From: Demequina oxidasica
GTDB lineage: Bacteria > Actinomycetota > Actinomycetes > Actinomycetales > Demequinaceae
Direction: 5' to 3'
NCBI RefSeq assembly: GCF_000975115.1
Contig: NZ_BBRE01000001.1
Coordinates: 186,001-250,000, forward strand
DNA length: 64,000 nt
Shown: one piece after another, positions 1 through 7,190 of the stretch
Layout: every line of letters starts with the position of its first letter
How positions within the stretch are numbered: position 1 is the first letter of the stretch
Notes under the pieces: model-generated
Databases searched by the model: none
What the model was told of the DNA's origin: nothing
The model's input: only the letters and a program-made list of their open reading frames with translations
Position numbers and translations under genes: made by a program

Positions 1-218
1 TGAACCTCCCCGGCATCGTCCGTCCACACCACGCGGAAGGTAATAATGCGCTCGGGCTCGATCATGCGGTCGAGGATCTTTTCAGTGACGAACTCCGGGT
101 GCCTCTCCAGGACCAGTTCTAGAGACTCCACGGTCTCCTCGACCGCCTGTCGGAACTCGACTTCACCAGGGTCCTTAGCAGTGACGGTGGCGAGTAGTCG
201 TGCGGCGTAATCGCTCAT
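1..218 (-). CDS. gdhA: NADP-type glutamate dehydrogenase, N-terminal part (cut by window edge)
   Basis: The first 72 codons of a glutamate dehydrogenase that continues beyond the left edge. The visible residues run from MSDYAARLLATV through a region ending PERIITFRVVWTDD, which is the characteristic N-terminal block of hexameric GdhA (E. coli GdhA has PERVIQFRVVWVDD at the same place). The enzyme makes glutamate from 2-oxoglutarate and ammonium in the cytoplasm. The ATG at 218 is preceded by GAAGGA at suitable distance. It lies upstream-out of the trmD end with about 80 bp between. I saw no GlnR-type box in front of it. The substrate-binding and nucleotide-binding domains are not in the window. 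Confidence 0.9.
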   Translation of the reverse strand, partial: MSDYAARLLATVTAKDPGEVEFRQAVEETVESLELVLERHPEFVTEKILDRMIEPERIITFRVVWTDDAGEV

Positions 219-298
219 GTGAATCCTTCGGTGTGCGTGCCCCTGTGGCGAACGTAAATTCCACCGAGCCTACACAGGGTGGGCAGGGGATATTTGCC

Positions 299-988
299 TT
301 AGTCGAGTGGCGGGAGTAGGTCGGGGCGACGCTCACGCGTGCGCTCACGTTGCTGTTCGTGGCGCCACTGCTCGATCTTGCCGTGGTGGCCGCTGAGCAG
401 GATCTCCGGGACCTCGAGGTCGCGCCAAGACGCGGGTCGCGTGTAACTCGGGTACTCGAGCAGTCCGTCGGAATGCGACTCCTCGACAATGCTCTCGGCA
501 TTGCCCATGAAGCCGGGAATGAGACGCGTGATGGCCTCGATCATCGCGAAGGCTGCCACCTCTCCCCCGTTGAGCACGTAATCACCGAGTGACACCTCGG
601 TGACGGCGAAGCCGGCCGCCGCATAGTGCTCGGCGACCCGTGCATCGATGCCCTCGTAGCGACCGCACGCGAAGGCAATCTGCGGTGCCTGGGCGAGTTC
701 CGCCGCCATCGCCTGGGTGAAAGGCACGCCCGCGGGACTGGGCACCAGAAGGTGACCACCTGGCTGGAGCACATCGTCGAGCGCCCTACCCCACACATCG
801 GCCTTCATGACCATGCCGGCACCTCCGCCAAAGGGCGAGTCGTCCACGGTCTTGTGATTGTCAGTGGTCCAACTGCGCAGGTCGTGAACGTAGGTTTCGA
901 CAAGGTCCGCCTGGCGTGCCTTGCCTAGCAAGGACACGTCGAGGACGCCAAAGAATTCCGGGAAGATCGTGACGACGTCAATGCGCAT
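299..988 (-). CDS. trmD: tRNA (guanine-N1)-methyltransferase TrmD
   Basis: A 229-residue protein of normal TrmD length. It methylates G37 of tRNAs next to the anticodon using S-adenosylmethionine and prevents +1 frameshifting. Visible family blocks are [14 protein letters not shown] near residues 49-62, GRYEGIDAR near 109-117 and [11 protein letters not shown] near 133-143, which form the trefoil-knot SAM site. The C-terminal block has [15 protein letters not shown], typical of the family. Its ATG overlaps the TAA stop of rimM by one base (TAATG), so the two genes are very likely translationally coupled. It is the last gene of the minus-strand rimM-trmD unit. Confidence 0.97.
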   Translation of the reverse strand: MRIDVVTIFPEFFGVLDVSLLGKARQADLVETYVHDLRSWTTDNHKTVDDSPFGGGAGMVMKADVWGRALDDVLQPGGHLLVPSPAGVPFTQAMAAELAQAPQIAFACGRYEGIDARVAEHYAAAGFAVTEVSLGDYVLNGGEVAAFAMIEAITRLIPGFMGNAESIVEESHSDGLLEYPSYTRPASWRDLEVPEILLSGHHGKIEQWRHEQQRERTRERRPDLLPPLD

Positions 989-1545
989 TAGTTGTCACCG
1001 TCGCCGGTGGCGGTGCCGTGGGTCTCACCGGTCGCCTCGGGCTCCTCGCCCGCCAGCAGTCCATACGGCGGCGTGATGACGACGCGACCGCCGTCGATGT
1101 CCACCTCCGGCACAAACTCGTCAACGAACGGAATCATGGCTCGTTCACCGCTGGACTGCTTCACGATGAGCAAATCTTGGGCGGGCATCGTCTGCAGGTC
1201 CACGACTTTTCCAACCTCGGTGCCGTCGAGTCGCACCACTGCGAGCCCCACAAGTTCATGGATGTACCAGGCGTCATCCTCGTCGGACTCCTCGCCCTCA
1301 ATGACGAGTTCCGCGCCACGTGCGGCGTCGGCGAGCTCGCGGGAGGTGATCTCCTTGAACACGACGTACCAGCGGCCGGCCTGCGTGCGAGTCTTGACCA
1401 CCGTCAGCGGCCCTGACGCGGCGGGTTCCGTGTCGAACCTCGCGCCCGCCGTCAGGCGCTCCTCGGGGATGTCGGTATGCAACTCGACAGTTACCTCGCC
1501 CTTGAGTCCGTGCGCTCGGCCAATGCGGGCAACAGTAAGTTTCAT
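988..1545 (-). CDS. rimM: 16S rRNA processing protein RimM
   Basis: A 185-residue RimM, the assembly factor for the 30S head that binds S19. The N-terminal RimM domain begins [18 protein letters not shown] (residues about 5-22) and the C-terminal PRC-barrel carries [16 protein letters not shown] and the DLLIVKQ and [13 protein letters not shown] strands expected of the family. A short Gly/Glu/Thr-rich tail follows. It overlaps trmD by one base. In most actinobacteria it follows khpA directly; here a gene on the opposite strand and about 240 bp of intergenic DNA separate it from khpA, so it must have its own promoter in 1546-1631. Confidence 0.96.
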   Translation of the reverse strand: MKLTVARIGRAHGLKGEVTVELHTDIPEERLTAGARFDTEPAASGPLTVVKTRTQAGRWYVVFKEITSRELADAARGAELVIEGEESDEDDAWYIHELVGLAVVRLDGTEVGKVVDLQTMPAQDLLIVKQSSGERAMIPFVDEFVPEVDIDGGRVVITPPYGLLAGEEPEATGETHGTATGDGDN

Positions 1546-1631
1546 GACTCAAGCCTAAATCACCCGCGCACGGAGGCGTTGCGCGCACTACTATCGAAAA
1601 AACGTCAACGTGCCTGAAAATGGGGAGAGTC

Positions 1632-2027
1632 ATGAGTTCGACAGCAGTCCGTCCAGGTAGTGTCACCCTCGTCGTCGTGCTGATGTGGCTCTCCGCGCTC
1701 GGCAGCGCCGTGGGTGGCGGACTCCTCCTGTGGGCAGTCGCCAACCCCAGTAGCGCAACCGCGGACGGCGATGGCGCCCTCTACGGCTGGATATCGCTCG
1801 GCATCGGACTGTTCATGGCGATCCTCGCCGTCGCGCTGTCCGGCGGGTCACGTCTGGTGCGCTTCCTGGTCATCCTCACCATGACTATCCGGGCCGTGCT
1901 CGATATCTATGCGCTGGTCAAGGTCGACGACGCCAACGTTCCGATGCTCGTCGCCTCGTTGCTCTTCGCACTCGGCATCATCGCGTTGCTGACCACCAAG
2001 CGAGCCTCAGCGTTCTTCCGCCGCTAG
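1632..2027 (+). CDS. Small four-helix membrane protein, function unknown
   Basis: About 131 residues with four hydrophobic segments (roughly 11-37, 50-72, 77-98 and 104-123) and a basic C-terminus (KRASAFFRR). I do not recognise a characterised family. The start is placed at the ATG at 1632 because GGGGAGAG lies at 1622-1629; the in-frame ATG at 1620 overlaps that ribosome-binding site and is less likely. The gene is on the opposite strand to, and inserted inside, the otherwise conserved rpsP-khpA-rimM-trmD block. It could have been acquired there or moved locally; its base composition is similar to neighbours. Confidence 0.7.
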   Translation: MSSTAVRPGSVTLVVVLMWLSALGSAVGGGLLLWAVANPSSATADGDGALYGWISLGIGLFMAILAVALSGGSRLVRFLVILTMTIRAVLDIYALVKVDDANVPMLVASLLFALGIIALLTTKRASAFFRR

Positions 2028-2051
2028 CTGGCACTCTGATCTGCGGGACTC

Positions 2052-2109
2052 ACCCAATAGCGGTCCCAAACTGCGCGTATTTTGCCGCCAGATTTTTCTG
2101 GCGGTCCCA
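2052..2109 (+). repeat. Paired-box intergenic element, copy 1 (41-bp spacing)
   Basis: Two boxes in direct orientation, TAGCGGTCCCAA with GGTCC at 2062-2066 and CTGGCGGTCCCAT with GGTCC at 2103-2107, offset by exactly 41 bp. The spacer contains a perfect 8-bp hairpin (CCGCCAGA / TCTGGCGG with a TTTT loop, 2085-2104). It lies between two convergent genes and could also help end transcription. See the inverted partner at 2167-2224 and five further copies in the window. Confidence 0.7.
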
Positions 2110-2166
2110 TTGTGCGCGTTGGCCCGCGCGGTTCGCCATCCCGAGCCGAACTGGTCCCGTACATTT

Positions 2167-2224
2167 GCGGACCGCCAGATTAAATCAGCCGCTCAAAACG
2201 TAGGTTTAGGGACCGCTACGGGGT
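2167..2224 (-). repeat. Paired-box intergenic element, copy 2 (41-bp spacing, inverted partner of copy 1)
   Basis: On the + strand it reads GGACC at 2169-2173 and again at 2210-2214, again offset 41 bp. The flanks GGACCGCCAGA and GGGACCGCTA match the reverse complement of copy 1 at the same relative positions over a 58-bp frame. It sits 45 bp downstream of the khpA stop. Confidence 0.7.
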
Positions 2225-2268
2225 TGGGCGCTGCGAACCCGGATTGGTGCTGGGGCGCGGGAAGCCGG

Positions 2269-2505
2269 TTAGCGCGGTGCTACGTCAACAATGTTGACCC
2301 TCACGTCGTCGCGGGCAATGGCCTCCACGACGGTGCGGATGGCGGACGCAGTACGTCCGCGACGACCAATCACGCGGGGAAGGTCGTCAGGGTGAACCAC
2401 CACGTTAAGGGTGGTTCCCCGACGCCCGGAGCGCTCGGTGACGCGCACGTCGTCCGGGTTGCGGACGATGCTACGGACCAGGTACTCCAGGGCGTCGAGG
2501 GTCAC
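2269..2505 (-). CDS. khpA: KH-domain RNA-binding protein KhpA
   Basis: A 78-residue single KH domain protein. The GxxG loop is visible in VIGRRGRTASAIRTVV in the second half, followed by VRVNIVDV. KhpA-type proteins bind RNA (in Firmicutes as a complex with KhpB/Jag); in actinobacteria the gene nearly always lies just downstream of rpsP. The start is a GTG at 2505, two bases after the rpsP stop, so it is in the same transcript. No oddity beyond the separation from rimM. Confidence 0.93.
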   Translation of the reverse strand: MTLDALEYLVRSIVRNPDDVRVTERSGRRGTTLNVVVHPDDLPRVIGRRGRTASAIRTVVEAIARDDVRVNIVDVAPR

Positions 2506-2507
2506 GG

Positions 2508-3047
2508 TTACTTCTCCTCGGCCTCTGCGGCGTCGGCGGCAGGTGCCTCTTCAGCGGCGGCGTCCTCGGCAGGAGCCTCCTCTGCGGGCTTCTCTGCCTC
2601 AGCGGCCTTAGCCTCTGCTGCGGCTGCCTCTTCAGCAGCCTTAGCTTCCGCTTCGGCTTCCTTCTTGGCCTTCTCGTTCTCTTCGGCCTTCGCAGCCTTG
2701 AGCTTCTCGGCGGCGTCAGCGTGAGCCTTGATCTGGTCCTCGGCGCTGACCTTGCCAGCTGCGAGCTCAACGGTGCTCTTGGCGTTCTTGTCACCCTGGT
2801 GGATGCCCATGTCGCCCGTGAGGGTCAGCAGCTTGCGCACCTGGTCGGAAGGCTGTGCGCCAACTGAGAGCCAGTAGAGCGCACGCTCGGAGTTGATCTC
2901 GATGATCGAGGGGTTGTTCAGCGGGTGGTAAATGCCGATCTCTTCGAGGGCCTTACCGTCGCGCTTCGCGCGGCCGTCCATGACGACGACGCGGTAGAAA
3001 GGCGCCTTCTTCTTACCAAAACGCTTCAGACGAATCTTGACAGCCAT
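2508..3047 (-). CDS. rpsP: 30S ribosomal protein S16 with long Ala/Glu-rich tail
   Basis: The first ~85 residues are a clear S16 ([20 protein letters not shown], then [18 protein letters not shown] and [17 protein letters not shown]). The remaining ~90 residues are low-complexity Ala, Glu and Lys, ending [14 protein letters not shown], so the protein is about twice the length of enterobacterial S16. Such acidic, disordered tails are known on S16 of other actinobacteria. AAAGGAGAT sits just before the ATG at 3047. The first gene of the rpsP-khpA transcript. Confidence 0.97.
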   Translation of the reverse strand: MAVKIRLKRFGKKKAPFYRVVVMDGRAKRDGKALEEIGIYHPLNNPSIIEINSERALYWLSVGAQPSDQVRKLLTLTGDMGIHQGDKNAKSTVELAAGKVSAEDQIKAHADAAEKLKAAKAEENEKAKKEAEAEAKAAEEAAAAEAKAAEAEKPAEEAPAEDAAAEEAPAADAAEAEEK

Positions 3048-3339
3048 AGCTGTATCTCCTTTTATATTCGGTGTGAGCCTGCACCCAGCGTTCGGGGATA
3101 TCGAACGATGCTGCTGGCAAGACGAATTGGTTCATGCGGGTTAGAGGGCCGCAATCACCAGCGCCCTATTGTGCCAGATCGCGCGGACCATGGGCAACCA
3201 CAGCAATCATGCCGGCCGATGCCGTGGCTGGCTTCCCGCCTCCGCACACTACTCGAAGGCGCCCCGCACCTCGGCATCGAGCTTGAAGCTGGTCTCGTGG
3301 ACGTCCGACAGCGTCACCTTCACGCCTTATTGGACCGAG
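3048..3339. other. Intergenic region between the ApbE and rpsP genes
   Basis: 292 bp. The half nearest rpsP holds its leader and the candidate promoter. In the half nearest apbE (3198-3339) I see no clear gene. A 24-codon open frame on the minus strand (3249-3323, GTG start, no ribosome-binding site) has codon use like a coding region but no recognisable product; it is not called as a gene. Confidence 0.5.
3168..3197 (-). promoter_or_regulatory. Candidate housekeeping promoter of rpsP
   Basis: Read on the minus strand: TTGCCC (3192-3197), an 18-bp gap, then CACAAT (3168-3173) followed by AGGGC. It lies about 120 bp upstream of the rpsP start. Chosen by eye from -35/-10 resemblance only. Confidence 0.4.
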
Positions 3340-4125
3340 TCACTCTCGACCAGCATTCTGCATCCGCGGCCAGCCGGGGCTACGTTCCGCGAAGACCTTG
3401 CCCTCACGCACCGCGCAGGTCAGCACGTGTAGCCCCTCGGCCTGCGCCGCGAGCGCCACCTTGCGCCCGCCCGCCATGATGGCCGTGGCCCACGCATCGC
3501 ACTGCACCAGGTCGCTGCCGGCGACCGAGGCCTGGGCGAAGTGAGTGTCCGCGCGTCCCTTTCGCGGATCCCAGATGTGCTCACCACTGTGAGCGGTACC
3601 CGAGGTCGCGATTGCCTCGACGGCGCCGAGCTCGACCGCGTCGACAGTCGCGCCGCCAGCACGCGGGTCGGCGATGCCGACGCGCCACGGCCCCACAGCA
3701 TCTGGACGTCCCTGCGCCGTCACGTCGCCGGCACATCCCCACAGCCACGCCGATGCCCCCAGTAATTGGAAACGCCACCGCACCCGTTCCATGGCCCACG
3801 TCTTGACGATTCCCGTGGGATCGATAACTCCGTCGGGCCTGCGGGCATCGAACGCTCCGCTCGTCTCTTCGCGGTACTTCTCACAGAGGTCGAGGACCTC
3901 GGCAACAGCGGGCACGCATTCGCCGATGCTCGCCTCGCCACGACCTAGACGCGACAGTTGGGAATCAGGCTGGTAGAGACTAAAAATGGCATCCGCCCAC
4001 TGCAGGTCGGACTCGATGTACGGCATCACCGTGTCCAGTGCACTATCCGAGACGGACTCCGGCACGTCCAGCGTGAAGTCCATCGCCATCGCCGTCACCG
4101 TGCGGCGCTTGAGTGGTTTCCTCAT
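3340..4125 (-). CDS. apbE: FAD:protein FMN transferase (ApbE family)
   Basis: A 261-residue ApbE-family protein. ApbE uses FAD to attach FMN covalently to a Ser/Thr in FMN-binding domain proteins. Visible blocks are MAMDFTLDV near residues 13-21, SLYQPDSQLSRLG near 49-61, SGAFDARRPDGVIDPTGIVK near 88-107 (substrate-binding and Mg site region), WLWGCAGDV near 127-135 and ATSGTAHSGEHIWDPRKG near 173-190. It starts 3 bp after the stop of the FMN-binding protein, which is its obvious substrate. Third gene of the operon. It is shorter than many ApbE proteins (usually 300-340 residues) because it lacks an N-terminal signal peptide, implying cytoplasmic action before export, or a start further in an overlapping frame (not seen). 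Confidence 0.9.
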   Translation of the reverse strand: MRKPLKRRTVTAMAMDFTLDVPESVSDSALDTVMPYIESDLQWADAIFSLYQPDSQLSRLGRGEASIGECVPAVAEVLDLCEKYREETSGAFDARRPDGVIDPTGIVKTWAMERVRWRFQLLGASAWLWGCAGDVTAQGRPDAVGPWRVGIADPRAGGATVDAVELGAVEAIATSGTAHSGEHIWDPRKGRADTHFAQASVAGSDLVQCDAWATAIMAGGRKVALAAQAEGLHVLTCAVREGKVFAERSPGWPRMQNAGRE

Positions 4126-4128
4126 GGC

Positions 4129-4626
4129 CTACAAGCCAGCGTCATCGAAGGCACCGTGGGCCGACTCGACCATCGCGGGCGAGGTGAACGAGGCGCCGCT
4201 GACGTAGTCCACGTCCCAATCCTGCGCCTCCAGGATCTCCTCGCGAAGAACTGGAAGTGCCATCGCGTTGATAGACACCGACTCAGCGGCCTCAGTGCCC
4301 GCCGCGAGGAACTCGACGTCGGTCACGACGCCGTCGGCAACCACGATCTGCAGTTGGTAGTCACCACGAATGTTGGAGACGACTGGGCCCGGGTAGGTCC
4401 CGTCCGTCGCTCCCGCACTGACGTCCGGAGTCGTAGAGGCCTCGGGCACCGGCATCTCGTCTGGAACCGCCGTGGGGGTGGGAGCCGGTGGGGGTGTGAC
4501 TCCCGAGGGGCTATCCGCACCCGGGTCTGCGAGTTCCAGCACGGCCGCCTCGGGCGCAGCAGCAAAGCCCGCACCAAGAATCACTACGGAAGCTCCGCCC
4601 ACCATCAGCTTTCTTGAAGTCCTCAT
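4129..4626 (-). CDS. Exported FMN-binding domain protein
   Basis: 165 residues. It has a basic N-terminus and one hydrophobic segment (about residues 8-27), a Pro/Thr/Ala-rich linker to about residue 70, then an FMN-binding domain like that of NqrC/RnfG ending with SGASFTSPAM; Thr in this SGAxxTS motif is the residue that receives FMN. The start is set at 4626, two bases after the stop of the upstream ferric-reductase-like gene; a longer frame to 4725 overlaps that gene. With ApbE next to it, it is inferred to be a covalently flavinylated electron carrier outside the membrane. Confidence 0.88.
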   Translation of the reverse strand: MRTSRKLMVGGASVVILGAGFAAAPEAAVLELADPGADSPSGVTPPPAPTPTAVPDEMPVPEASTTPDVSAGATDGTYPGPVVSNIRGDYQLQIVVADGVVTDVEFLAAGTEAAESVSINAMALPVLREEILEAQDWDVDYVSGASFTSPAMVESAHGAFDDAGL

Positions 4627-4628
4627 TG

Positions 4629-5987
4629 CTACCACCCAAATTCTTCGCGATGAATGGCCTCGGCGGGTATGCCGGCCGCGGCAGCATCGGCCGCAACGGC
4701 TGTCGCCCAACCGGGCGGGCCGCACACATAGACATCTGTGGACGCGGCATCGGCGACAAACTGGCCGATGGTCACGGGCGCGTGCTCAGTGCCCCAGGTC
4801 TCGCCGCGCCGACCCTCAAGCACGTGCAACGTGGCGCCCTTGGTTTCCGCCAGTGCCTCAACCTCGTCGAGCAAGGGCGCGTTGGCACGCGAGCGCACGC
4901 GCACCACCACGGTGCAGTCATCACCAGGCTCGACGGCCTCAAGCATCGACCGCACTGGGGTGATGCCGATGCCGGCGCTGACCAACAGGAGCGCTGACTT
5001 CGCGCGGCGCGAGTGGGTGAAGATGCCCAGTGGCCCCTCGGTCATCACCCGCGTGCCCACGGGCACGTGGGCCACGCGGCCTGAGCCGTCGCCCGAGTCC
5101 TTCACCGTGATGCGCAGGCGGTTACCCGGCGCCGCGGACAGTGAGTACGGGTGGGACTGCCAGCGCATCCCCGGGCTGAGGAAGCGCCACAGGAAGAACT
5201 GCCCGGCCTGCGCACGCAGTCTGTCGACGTCACGCCCGGCGATCGTGAGCGTCGTCGAGCCGTCGCCCCGAGTGTCGACGGACTCGACCACTAGGCGGTG
5301 CCGGCCAGCAAGGACTGCTGGACGCACCAGGCGAAAAACGATAAATGAGCCGATGCTTACAGTCCACAGCGCTGCCCAGAACCACCACGCGACACCACCG
5401 CCAACAAAGGTGCTGCCTTCGAGGAACTGGTGCGGGACCGCGGAGGCCACCCCAACGTAGACCAGCAGGTGAACGGCATGCCAGCGCTCGTAGCGCCAGC
5501 GCAAGCGGACTGCGGCGAGCGACGTCGCCAACACCACTAGGAAGCTCACGGCAGCAATCTGTGCGAACAGCATGAACCAGCCGTAGTTCTGCCATTGGAT
5601 GGTCTGCTCGACAAAGGATCGGCCGTCAAAGGCGGCGGTGGTCGCCGTCATCAAGATCAGGTGCACGAACATCAACAGGATCGCGACCTTGCCCAGGCGA
5701 GTGTGCTTGGCGATGGCGCGGTCGTGACCAATGACCTTCTCTATCCACGGCGCACGCGAGGCCAACAGCACCTGCGTCATCATCATCACCGCGGCAACAA
5801 TGCCGATGGACCGTCCCAACGTATTCCACCAGTTCGCGGCCGTCGCAGTACTAAATCCCCCGCTGGCGATCATGAATGCGATGCCGGCGACCGCCGCGAG
5901 CCACATCGCGGCCTCGAGCGCATCAGACCACAGGCTGCGCCGTGCCGCGCGAGAGGCGCGATCACGCGCCACGTCTATCACGGTCAT
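4629..5987 (-). CDS. Membrane ferric-reductase-like flavocytochrome with FAD/NAD domain
   Basis: 452 residues. The N-terminal ~210 residues hold about six membrane helices of the ferric-reductase-like domain with paired histidines suited to haem b binding (in HTRLGKVAILLMFVH and WHAVHLLVYVG). The C-terminal half is a ferredoxin-reductase module: SHPYSLSAAPG (FAD, about 300), SAGIGITPVRS (nucleotide binding, about 335), VYVCGPPGW and a terminal HREEFGW aromatic end. It likely passes electrons from NAD(P)H across the membrane to the FMN-binding partner encoded next. First gene of a three-gene operon with the FMN-binding protein and ApbE. This arrangement is known from surveys of flavin-based extracytosolic electron transfer; the terminal acceptor here is unknown. 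Confidence 0.85.
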   Translation of the reverse strand: MTVIDVARDRASRAARRSLWSDALEAAMWLAAVAGIAFMIASGGFSTATAANWWNTLGRSIGIVAAVMMMTQVLLASRAPWIEKVIGHDRAIAKHTRLGKVAILLMFVHLILMTATTAAFDGRSFVEQTIQWQNYGWFMLFAQIAAVSFLVVLATSLAAVRLRWRYERWHAVHLLVYVGVASAVPHQFLEGSTFVGGGVAWWFWAALWTVSIGSFIVFRLVRPAVLAGRHRLVVESVDTRGDGSTTLTIAGRDVDRLRAQAGQFFLWRFLSPGMRWQSHPYSLSAAPGNRLRITVKDSGDGSGRVAHVPVGTRVMTEGPLGIFTHSRRAKSALLLVSAGIGITPVRSMLEAVEPGDDCTVVVRVRSRANAPLLDEVEALAETKGATLHVLEGRRGETWGTEHAPVTIGQFVADAASTDVYVCGPPGWATAVAADAAAAGIPAEAIHREEFGW

Positions 5988-6048
5988 GTGGCCCTCCTAG
6001 GTATAAGAACTGTTCGCGTGCCGGCGTCGTGTGGATTGCGTCGGCCCA

Positions 6049-7182
6049 CTAGGTCGCGGTTCCGGAACTCGCCACTACGTTGCCGCGCAGCACGATGGCG
6101 GAAGGCTCCCGCAGGACGGTGATGTCCTCACGTGGATCTCGCGGGTACACCACGAAGTCCGCGCTAGCGCCCTCACTGAGGCCCTGTGCGCCCAGGAAAT
6201 CCCTGGCGGACCAGGAGGCCGCCGCAACTACCTCGGGGGCGGGAATGCCCGCCTGGACCATAAGTTCCGCCTCCTCGGCGATCGCGCCGTGGCCGATGGT
6301 CCCGCCCGCGTCCGTGCCCACCAGCAGCGTCAGCCCGGCTTCGCGGAAGGCCCGCACCTGCGCGAAGCGGTTGTCGTACATGCGCTGCATGCGCTCGGCG
6401 TAGGCGGGGAACTTCTCCCTCCCCTGCGCCGCGTAACCCTCAAAGTTGGCGACCTGCAGCAGCGTGGGCACCACCGGCACCCCGGCGGCCGCCGCCCGAT
6501 CCATCTGCGCGCGATTCATGCCCGTGCCGTGCTCGATGCAGTCGATGCGCGCGTCCAGGAGCGGGTCGATACTCTCTGCGGCGAACGTGTGTGCCGTGAC
6601 ACGAACCCCCAATGCATGGGCGGCCGCGATGGCCTCTCCCAGCACTTCCGCGGGCCACAGCGGCTCCAGGTCCCCGGTCTCGCGGTCAATCCAGTCGGCG
6701 ATGATCTTGACCCAGCCGTCGCCGCGCCTGGCCTCCTCAACCACCACTCGCACCAGGTCAGCTACCTCGATCTCACGGCCGTACCCGCGCAGGTAGCGCT
6801 TGGGACGGGCGATGAACCGGCCAGCGCGAATCAGGCGAGGAAGTTCGTCGTGCGCCTGGACAAAGGAGTTGTCGATTGGCGAGCCCGCATCGCGGATGAG
6901 CAGGGTGCCTGCGTCGCGGTCCACCACGGCCTGCTTCAAGGCAATCTCCGGGTCCACGGCGCCACCAGAGTCGAGCCCAATGTGACAATGCACGTCCACC
7001 AGCCCGGGAAGGACGACCCCGGAAATCTCTTCCCAGGAATCGTCGCCCGTCGAATCGCCATCGGCGGTAGCATCGGCCACCACCGGCCGCGTCAAGGTGA
7101 TGCGGCCATCGACCACCCACGCCTCACCGTGCTGCGTGGCGGCGTCGACCACCACGGTACCGGTGAGGTGCAGGCGAGCCAT
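6049..7182 (-). CDS. Amidohydrolase family protein (imidazolonepropionase-like)
   Basis: 377 residues of the metal-dependent amidohydrolase superfamily. The HxH motif is VHCHIGLDSG (about residue 63), further ligands appear in VTAHTFAAES and IDCIEHGTGMN, and the catalytic Asp in LLVGTDAGGTIGHG. N-terminal and C-terminal strands form the usual composite beta-sandwich. Substrate cannot be told from sequence; relatives include prolidase-like and imidazolonepropionase-like enzymes. It begins 8 bp after the ffh stop and so is likely cotranscribed with it. Confidence 0.88.
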   Translation of the reverse strand: MARLHLTGTVVVDAATQHGEAWVVDGRITLTRPVVADATADGDSTGDDSWEEISGVVLPGLVDVHCHIGLDSGGAVDPEIALKQAVVDRDAGTLLIRDAGSPIDNSFVQAHDELPRLIRAGRFIARPKRYLRGYGREIEVADLVRVVVEEARRGDGWVKIIADWIDRETGDLEPLWPAEVLGEAIAAAHALGVRVTAHTFAAESIDPLLDARIDCIEHGTGMNRAQMDRAAAAGVPVVPTLLQVANFEGYAAQGREKFPAYAERMQRMYDNRFAQVRAFREAGLTLLVGTDAGGTIGHGAIAEEAELMVQAGIPAPEVVAAASWSARDFLGAQGLSEGASADFVVYPRDPREDITVLREPSAIVLRGNVVASSGTAT

Positions 7183-7190
7183 AGGGGCGC

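Noticed and set aside
3249-3323. 24-codon frame on the minus strand between apbE and rpsP
   Set aside because: Coding-like composition but a GTG start without ribosome-binding site, directly after an in-frame stop; no family.
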